Assembly: GCA_012184525.1 (NCBI GenBank)
Contig: WOFQ01000014.1
Coordinates: forward strand, 496,001 to 560,000
Length of the DNA: 64,000 nt
Origin: Xenoacremonium recifei
Taxonomy: Eukaryota; Ascomycota; Sordariomycetes; Hypocreales; Nectriaceae
Direction: 5' to 3'
The position numbers and the translations under genes are program-made. The notes beneath the pieces were generated by a model that did no database searches, was not told the origin of the DNA, and was given only the letters and a program-made list of their open reading frames with translations. This document shows positions 56,302-64,000 of this stretch, piece after piece; the stretch's first letter is position 1, and each line of letters opens with the position of its first letter.

Positions 56302-59300
56302 TCATGCCTCGCTCTGTCCAGCGCGTCTCTCCTCGGCCGCCTCAGCAGCAAGATACCCCATCACAGCTTGCTCTTGGAAGCGGTTATCGCGCGTGCCCAC
56401 GGCGTCCTTTCTCGCGACGTGGCCAAACAAGCACTGCCACAGGTCTCCCTGATCGACCATCTCTCCGGCCGAGCGGTCCTTGCTCATCAGCTTGGACAGC
56501 GCAGCGTGCTCCAGCTCGAGCGTGTTGGCGGCCTCGATGCTGGCGTCGAGTAGCTCAGGCGTGGATTCCTTGGATTTGCCCTTGGCGGTGCGGCCCATGT
56601 GCTCCATGCGGCGCTCGACGGAGAGGTTGTGGATGGACTCTTCGACGGTGCCGGAGACGAGGTAGAGCCACACGGTCGTCTCGTGTTGCTGGCCGATTCT
56701 GTCTACTCGGGCGATGGCCTGGAGTTCGAGGGCCGTGTTGAGAAGGGGTTCGCAGAGGAAGACGTGGCTGGCATTGACGAGGTTGAGGCCGCTGGAGTGT
56801 GCCCGCGCGTGGAGAAGGAAGACCTCTACCGAGGGATCCTCTTTGAACTTGGTGATGCCGCCATGGTCGTCGATGGAGGAGAAGCCTATCCGGAATCTCC
56901 TAAAGGCATTCCGGAGGATGAGCAAGAAGTCTTTATATCTATCATCATGTTAGTATTGGAAACCCGCGTATTGTGTCAACCTCAATACTCACTGCGAGAA
57001 CACAATGGACTTCGCCCCTGGATCAGACTCCCGCAGCCACAGCAGATGTTTGACCAGAGTATCGACCTTTGTCGTAAACGACGGCCCCTCTAGCTTGATA
57101 TTCTGGATCTCAGCAAGTTTGTCGGCATTGAATTCCGAATATATCATCGTCTTCTTGGGCGAGGACTTGAGCCGCTCCTGATGACCCTGCACCTCTTCGG
57201 TCTCCCGTGGCGTCTCGTCACCTTCATTGTGTACTTTCAGCTGCTGAGGATTGATTGTAATGTCGTGAAGGTTGGACGCCTTAAGCGCCTTTTTGCAGAC
57301 TGGGCAGTTGTGATGTGACTTAAACCACAACATCATGCATTCTTTGCAGAATTGGTGACCGCATACTGTTAAGACGCCCACAGAGAAGGGCATTTGGCAG
57401 ATGACACACATTCTCGGCTCATTAGACTTAGCTCCCGTCTCTTTCAGATGAAGTACTAGTCGCGCGGTTAACATAGGAAAAGTGGTTAAGGAATAATGGT
57501 ACTCACGATATCGGTGCTTAGCCTCTGCCGTCGCCAGTTTCTTCCGCAGATTCTCCTCGGTCGTCCAAAGCTTATTGATAGCTTCTTCCGTCCGAGGTCC
57601 TTCGTACGGCAAGACACTGTCTGAAACTACCTGAAGCTGTCGGTAATATTCTAGCCGTAAGTTCATGGCGTTCTTGAACATCTCCACCTCAGCCTCGAGA
57701 CCCTGAACAGCTTTGCTCTGCTCACTCAAACTTGCATGCGTCTCCCTCAGATGCTTGCTTGCGATCTTGCTCTCGATTTCCGCTCGATGCGATCCCTCCG
57801 CAGCGTCTCTACTGAGCTTTGATATGAGAGCACGGAGGTTATTCAGAGACCCTCGCATCGAACAGACGCCTCGACCTGGCTCTACTTGAGATCGGAGGTT
57901 GAGAAGTTCCCGAAGCTTTTCGGGTGCTGGCCCTTCGCCATCTCTAGCTAATCTCAACGACACTTCTGTCTCGTGCCTGATAAGCTCGTTCGTTTGGCCA
58001 GTGATGGCGTCCTGTCGATCGGCGATGACAGCTCTAAGGGCCTGAACATATACCATCAATTCGTCCTGAATCTTTGCTGAGTCATTTAGCTCTTCGCCAG
58101 TCGTCTCGACGTTGTCTTCCTCGTCGAGAAGCGGTTTAAGGAGTAGTCCAATAACGTGCTCCCGCCATTCGTCGATGAGATTCGCCTGCTCGTTAAGCTG
58201 GGCATACAAGTTGTCAAGTGCATCCACGACATTTCCGGTCTCAATGCCTTTCTCAAGGCTCGCAGCCAGTTCGGGCACTTCCACAAATGTTTGAGTAGAA
58301 GCCTTTTGCCCTATTTTCTTCATGAGACGGGTGGCTTTGCGATGACTCTCTTGCAATATTTCTCTTCGAACAACCTTGGCTTCCTCGTAGCCATCGTCTT
58401 CCAACTTCTTCAACCGGTTGAACTCCTCGGAATCAGGCTCTGTCATCTCAGGCTGATCTTTGATTTGGAAGTAAGCATTTGCGCAAAAGAAGATTGCCTT
58501 ATGTTGCATCTCTAAAGCGCCTCGCAGTCTGCGACGACATTCTCCAAGGCGTCCCCGGCTGTCGCCATCGGCCTGCTCATCTTCAGAATCTTCAGAGTCA
58601 CTGGCATTGGGATTTGCGTCAGGCTTTCCAGCTCTCTGGTCGCTGATAAGTTTCTGAAGCTCCGTCCGTGCATCGGAAACAAGTTTCTGAGTCTCTTCAC
58701 GAACCGCCTCCCAGATTTCGAGTGCCGTTCGAACCTCAGGACTATTCTCATATAGTTGACCTCGCGTCAACTTACTTGAGAGATACGCCCTCTCATCCGA
58801 CCTGATGGTATTCTCGCTTTGTTCTAACATTGCATCTAGAACTTCGTCTACAGTTCGCATCGGACGTGCTTTACTATGGCCTAGGGCTCGACGATTGTAT
58901 GCAGCTACTTCAGGATGTAAAGCAGTCTGCCTTAACCTGTTCAGCCATGTTCTCATACTCTCTTCGTGATCTTCGGGTTTCCAGTCATCGATGATTGGCG
59001 CGCCGTCAGTGTTGAGACCACAACCATCTGCCATCTCTCGGAACAAAGATTGGTAATGTTGCTCTTCAACAGCAGTAAATGGCATGCTGATCACGTAGCG
59101 CTTTTGAGGCGGCAGAAGCACCTCATCCCGGACCATTGCTTTAGTATGACGAAGTGATATGCTGTTGAACAATTGCTGGAAGATCCTCTTGTGGTTTTGA
59201 ATGAGCGCTTGCCAAGCCTGGGTTGATGTGCAAAAGGGCTCGTAACGAAGAAACAAGAGTAAACCGAAGAGATCTTTCACGTCGTCCTTGACAGGAGTAC

Positions 59301-60857
59301 CGGTGACACCCCAGGCATTCACACGAGGGATCGTACGGGCAACAGTTGCTGCTTGGCTAAACCCATTCTCAATCATCTGCGCTTCGTCAAGACAAACCCG
59401 CCACCAAGATATCTGCACGAGCGGAGATTTCGCTCGGGGATAGGCTCTTTCGTGTCGTCGGGATCTTTCAGGGGGGTCCGTGGCAAAATGAATCTCAGCA
59501 GAAAGGACAGAGTATGTCGTGACCACAACGTCGCAAGCCGCAAGTTCTTTGACGATTGTTTCTTCGTCAACTCCGCCAAGTCTTTTCCGTCCTTTGTAAA
59601 ACTTAACGCTCAGTCCAGGAGCATGGCGCGAAATTTCAGAAATCCATTGAAGCCTTAGAGACTCGGGAGCGACGATAAGAGTAGCACCAGTTGGCAAAAG
59701 CTTCGCCGTAAGCTCGAAGGGGGTCAGGACTGGCGGTTGGGGTCGTGGATGAAGTAGAATGAGGCCCAAAATCTCCAGGGTTTTGCCTAGGCCCATTTCT
59801 TCGGCCAATAATCCGCCTTTCACTGCCGAATGCGGTTGTCGAAACGGTGTTGGATCAAGTGTGACTGCGTGAAGAACATCACTGAGGTAGAATTGCTTGC
59901 CAGTGACGTCTCTCACCTGTCGGAACAACTCGATACATTCGTTCTGGTCGTCTTGATCCAAATCCTCAATGCCCTGTTTACTTGCTGACCATCGCACTCC
60001 TTCCCGGCGCAGCAGCCATTGCAAGGATCTTTTCTGGTAAGGGAAGAGTGTTGCTTCGAGTCCAAGAACGTCAATCGTGTTTGAGATTTTGTCGTCCTTG
60101 GGTGGCACATGGGCGGCTTCGTAAAAGTCCATCGGTGACCAAGCTGCATCTCTTCTTTGATCCGACAAGTCGAGAGGGAAAACAGCGTCAATTAAGTTCT
60201 GGCTTTCCTGTCGATCTTTCTTCAGTCGTAATTTATGATATGGCGAAGGTGTCTCATTCCAGTGCAGCTTAAAAGAAAACTTGATTGATGCTGTACGGCC
60301 TTGTCTCTGGATAGTCAAGTCTACAACAGACCAGATGGCACCCGGAGTAGTCTGCCTGAGGTTTGTACCAGAGACAGCGATGATTTCTCTAACCGAAGGA
60401 CCCAGATCTTGCTGTTTTAGAGATATTATGGCGGTTAATGATTCCAGACGGGCTTCGTTTCTTGACTTGATAATCAACTTGTTGTCGATTATACTAAAGC
60501 CAAGATATCGATTGATGTCTTGTTTGTTTACGGTGAGCTCGGTTGCGGCCAGATTCATACATTGCCTTGAAATCGTGATTTCACCATTGGCGACGTGAAT
60601 TGAAGAGCACCCTCCAACATCGGTCTTTTGCCGTTTCGTGGATTGGGTTCCGAGGGCAGATGATGGGTCTAAAGGTCCATCATGGTTCATAGACGGTAGT
60701 TGGCCGAGATAGTCGATGAAATAAGATGGGATGATGTCTGAGAAGATTGTCAGTGAAAAGATACTAACTTGGAGTTCATGGGAGGTAATGGGTACCAACC
60801 ATCTAATCCCACATTTATCGAGGGCGGGGGCCTCGGCTGGCTCTTTGTGGGAGGCAT
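56302..60857 (-). CDS. IRC20: IRC20/SHPRH-like SNF2 ATPase with RING finger (4 exons)
   Basis: Exons 60800-60857 (tentative), 57507-60737, 56993-57455 and 56302-56938 give ~1462 residues. The family combines a SNF2 DNA translocase with a RING E3 ubiquitin ligase in DNA damage and recombination control. Visible parts: Walker A in AEEMGLGKTLEILGL, DExx-type LDEAQMIENG, a long charged insert typical of SHPRH, the RING (CVICQMPF, then CGHQFCKECM and CPVC), and the helicase C-half (SIVFSQYKDF, then ARAHSSGLNL and ARVDRIGQQHETTV). The 51-bp intron 57456-57506 is a multiple of 3 without a stop, so an unspliced reading is also open. Splicing restores RYLLHLKE before the RING. The first exon uses donor GTTGGT; if wrong, the start would be Met at 60690. 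Confidence 0.9.
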
Positions 60858-61303
60858 ATTTGCTATCCCGAGTTTTTTTATTGTGTCTTGGGACGGCGGC
60901 GCACCGCACAAGCCAGTCGAAATCCCAATCACATGAGAAGAATGGAATTATGTGAAAGAGGAGAGTTGCTCGAGGTGCCTGGAAGGATCCGGACCTTCAA
61001 GGTAAGCCTTCCATGTCCGGGCCGGAACCCCACCAAAACCCGGTCCAATGATGCATCAACGATAACAAGATAATGCGCCACAACGGTCAAGCCCCACATA
61101 AACCGGCAGCCTCGCTTATGTAACTTTGAGTCGACAAATTTCGACCACCTCTTGGAGAGATCTAGCGAAGCTCATCGTCAATCGCAAGGTGCCGTTCACG
61201 TCGCCCCAAACCTACCCAGTGCAAGAGGTCAGCCTCGAATTCGACTTGACTCCGGTCAAACAACTGCTTTCAAAGCGAAGGCTAACACGATTCACCAGGC
61301 AAA
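60858..61303. other. Divergent promoter region, IRC20-like / mS41
   Basis: About 450 bp between the two starts. No gene supported. Confidence 0.5.
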
Positions 61304-62023
61304 ATGTCGGGCGAGCGGTTTCGATCAGCTTTCAAGCTGCTCTCGAGGACCAGCAGCAGTCTCTCAAGAACAGGCCAAATCCGCCAATTGCACAAGACTC
61401 GACCAGCACCTCCGATTCCCGCCCCCCGACCATTTGTTCCCGATGTTCCGACTTTCCTCACCCTGATCGGCCGCGGCCTCAACAAGTACGCGAACAAGTT
61501 CCCTTCATGGGATGCGCTCTTCTCCCTCACCTCGCCGCAATTGAAGGAGCTCGGCATCGAACCAGCCCGCAGTCGCCGATACCTTCTTCACTGGATGCAG
61601 CGGTATCGAAATGGAGCCCTCGGCCCCGGCGGTGACTTCAAGTTTGTGAAAGATGGTCAAGCAGTCTTGAAGGTCGCAACGCCGCCCCCGTCTGAGCTGA
61701 AGGAGGCTCAATGGGTCGTCAACGTTCCCGCTGAGGGTGATTCCTCCCTTCCTGAGGGTGTCAGCAACTCAGAGAAGTACCTTTCCAAGCTGGCCCGGCC
61801 AGTCGGTTACCAGGTGCGAGGAGACAGGACTATCGCGGGACCTTTCGCTACGCCATTGCCAGGATTCGCCGGTGCGGTCGTCAAGGTCACGGAGGGTATG
61901 TGGGAAAACAAGCAGGGCCGCAAAATTGACGGAGGTGAACGACGAAGAGCAGAGGTACGCTTCAAGAGGAGGTCTGCGGAACGAAGGGCTGAGCGTGAGG
62001 CGGAAATCATGGCGAATCTGTAA
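61304..62023 (+). CDS. FYV4: Mitochondrial small-subunit protein mS41 (IGR motif, FYV4-like)
   Basis: Single exon, 239 residues. The N-terminus (FRSAFKLLSRTSSSLSRTG) is a typical Arg/Ser-rich mitochondrial presequence. The IGR domain follows: PTFLTLIGRGLNKYANKFP with IGR at 55-57, then SWDALFSLTSPQLKELGIEP and ARSRRYLLHWMQRYRNG. The rest is longer than yeast Fyv4 and ends in a charged helix (RRAEVRFKRRSAERRAERE). mS41 sits in the mitoribosomal small subunit (family knowledge). The window thus has two mitoribosomal genes, uS9m and mS41, far apart. Confidence 0.92.
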   Translation: MSGERFRSAFKLLSRTSSSLSRTGQIRQLHKTRPAPPIPAPRPFVPDVPTFLTLIGRGLNKYANKFPSWDALFSLTSPQLKELGIEPARSRRYLLHWMQRYRNGALGPGGDFKFVKDGQAVLKVATPPPSELKEAQWVVNVPAEGDSSLPEGVSNSEKYLSKLARPVGYQVRGDRTIAGPFATPLPGFAGAVVKVTEGMWENKQGRKIDGGERRRAEVRFKRRSAERRAEREAEIMANL

Positions 62024-64000
62024 TGGGACTCCTTCGGAAAGATGGATGTCATGTACTATAAACCTTGTATATCAGAGCCAGGATTGGCTCATGTACCCAA
62101 TTCAAGTAGCGGCATGGGTATTTTGGCAACTAGACTTGTCCGCTTGGAAATGTGGTTATTTTTGAAGCAACGTCTAAGATTGCCTACTACCGAAAGACGG
62201 TAATCTATGGATGTCGTCTTTATACTAAGAGCAATTAGAGGGCTTCAGCATGGTGAAGTTGGGTTTATTCAGTGGCAATAGGCCGTCTCGAATAAAAGTG
62301 AACTGTATTGAAACCTGGGTGTTGCTCGGAGACTGATGCACAGCCACATTTAATTAGGTAGTTTCCCAGCTCTTTCAAGCTTTGTCTCATCTCAGGTTTA
62401 TACTTTACTTCTTCTTGGTTGACTCCATCCCATTTGAATCCTCGAGTCCCCTTTTCCAGCAACTCCCTTACTCTCAGCCAGAATGAAGTTCAAAGTTCAA
62501 GGTGGAAATTCTTGATACCTAAGGCATTGCTGATACGCGCGGCAAAATAAGGAGCCCTTGTGAATCAGGCAGGTCCTTACACGTGCCTTTCCCTAGGTAC
62601 ATCGGGAGCTTAATCCAACGTCCATCTCGACAGCCTGACAAGGACGAAAGGGGACATCTGCATCCACAGTGCCTGTTTGTCAGCGATGACGAAGCCTGAT
62701 GGGTGTGGCCCGGGTATCATTGGGGCCGTGTGAATCCGCGGAACCGAGAGCCTGGGTCGTACACCAACACAGGGCTGAGCAAAGGTCGACGAGCGTGAAG
62801 TCTAGGACTGCTTGAAAATTATGCTTAAATTGCATGTCCTTCTCGTTTCCTCACCTATGACGACAACGCAGATTTCAGGACTGGGGCTTCAAGTCTCAAC
62901 CTCGTTCGTTCCAGAAACTATCTTCACAACCTAAGACATGAGAACAATTTTATCATAGAAGAAAAGAGATATCTTTGTATCTTTCTTTTCAGAATACATG
63001 AGGTAATTTTTAGTCAAATGCTTCAAGCATTTTCTTGGGTAAATGTCTCTCCCGTGGCTTTGGAAAAGACTACTTACCTGAAGTGCTTCGGGTTCCAGCC
63101 TGTGGGAGCCCTGGTCGCCCCCTGTTCACAAGGGTCTATGACATATTCAACTCTGATGATTTCTTCTATACGAAACAATCAATGGTATCCGAGAAATCTA
63201 TAAGCATACGGTTTTTTGGTGCCTGTCATTTGCGCGTTTCAAGGTTTCTGAGTCTTGGGCGGTCTCGTTCTTGCGGTGGCATGGAATTTGTCTTGGTCCC
63301 AACGCCACAAACGATTGGGGTTCGGCCGGAGTCACACATTTGGAGCACTTCGTCCAAATTTTCATCAGCACGGTTGGCTGTCATTGATGGGCTTCATATG
63401 CCACGGAGAACCCGAAAATAGGGTCTAACCCGGCGCATGTCACCCCATCGATGCAAGCCAAGCCAGCCACAGGCCAACTCACTCAGACCAATCTCACCTT
63501 CCTGTATCGTCAAATGATACTGCGCCCTTCACACTTTACATCTTTTGCCTCGGTTTGTCTACACCCAAGAAGTAAGCTGTGCGAAGCAGATCAGACGCAT
63601 GCATGACACTCTGTAAATCGCAACCACATTGCTGGCCCAATCACCCCACGTTCAATTGAGGTGATCACTGTATTAGCTCGAATTAACTTCCTATATGTAC
63701 TGCATTCCCTTGTAAACGGGAGCAAAACGGGCCCTGGGGTCCCCTTAATTTCAGCTTCTCGGTATTGTGTGGCTGAAAGGTCGCATGTGCCGCTGTAAGG
63801 AGTACGCTGAGTATTTGGCGCCGGTGGTTCTATTTAAAGCTTCTGATCGATGTCGCATTTCCGAGTACAACCCCCTAAGTGTGCTACTTCTTTTCTCAGG
63901 GTCTGCTAAAGCATGCGTGACAGTAAGGGAGGGTCGCATCGCTCGCGGTTGTCGATCAACGGTATGACTCTTGTGATCACGAATAACCGACCCAAGAGTC
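62024..64000. other. No gene seen at the right end
   Basis: Nearly 2 kb after mS41 with only short, unconvincing frames (for example plus 63035-63421). No repeat or RNA gene recognised. A gene could begin past the window end. Confidence 0.45.

Noticed and set aside
54806..60857. Neighbouring IRC22-like and IRC20-like genes as a functional pair
   Set aside because: The shared IRC name comes from a yeast screen; the proteins act in different compartments, and the genes merely converge.

Overview
The window is nuclear DNA of a filamentous ascomycete. Most genes carry several short introns of about 48-140 bp with GTRNGT donors, CTAAC/CTGAC-like branch sites and CAG/TAG acceptors. Leaders are CT-rich. 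The gene set consists of single-copy eukaryotic housekeeping genes, and the protein versions (fungal EPL1, MED5, POP8, an IRC22-like protein, an IRC20/SHPRH-like protein, mS41) fit Pezizomycotina, most likely a Sordariomycete. I cannot name genus or species. I recognised no transposon, tRNA, rRNA, CRISPR or virus-like element.

Regions. 1-5.95 kb: the 3' end of a BUR1/CDK9-type kinase, a small membrane protein, the AMPK beta subunit and KAE1. 7.2-11 kb: EPL1 (NuA4) and calcineurin B, divergently transcribed. 11-24.7 kb is gene-poor: one unknown Gln/Gly-rich protein gene (17.26-18.5 kb) sits between two ~6 kb stretches, with one weak Cys-rich spliced candidate at 11.2-11.6 kb. 24.7-39.6 kb is dense: mitoribosomal uS9m, EF-1 gamma, an FCP1-like phosphatase, RRP36, COQ8, ESS2, PPT1, POP8, SPT4 and KIN17. 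39.6-47.3 kb is gene-poor again, with one probable small gene having its own TATA box. 47.3-50 kb holds two oxidoreductases (AIF-like and SDR). 50.6-62 kb holds MED5, an IRC22-like ER protein, a large IRC20/SHPRH-like SNF2-RING protein and mS41. The last 2 kb shows no gene.

The genes do not form a pathway cluster. By function they fall into transcription and chromatin (BUR1, EPL1, SPT4, MED5), RNA processing and ribosome biogenesis (RRP36, POP8, ESS2, KIN17), translation (EF-1 gamma, uS9m, mS41, KAE1 through tRNA t6A), signalling (AMPK beta, calcineurin B, PPT1) and mitochondrial or redox functions (COQ8, AIF-like, SDR). Pairs are often divergent or convergent with short spacing. The POP8/SPT4 pair is the tightest.

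I found no convincing new multi-gene system. The items most worth checking are the unknown gene inside ~13 kb of gene-poor DNA, the small TATA-driven gene at 41 kb, the Cys-rich spliced candidate at 11.3 kb, the Asn-for-Asp change in the FCP1-like phosphatase, and the POP8/SPT4 start overlap. Exon boundaries were set by reading splice signals and keeping the protein in frame; none was confirmed by transcript data.
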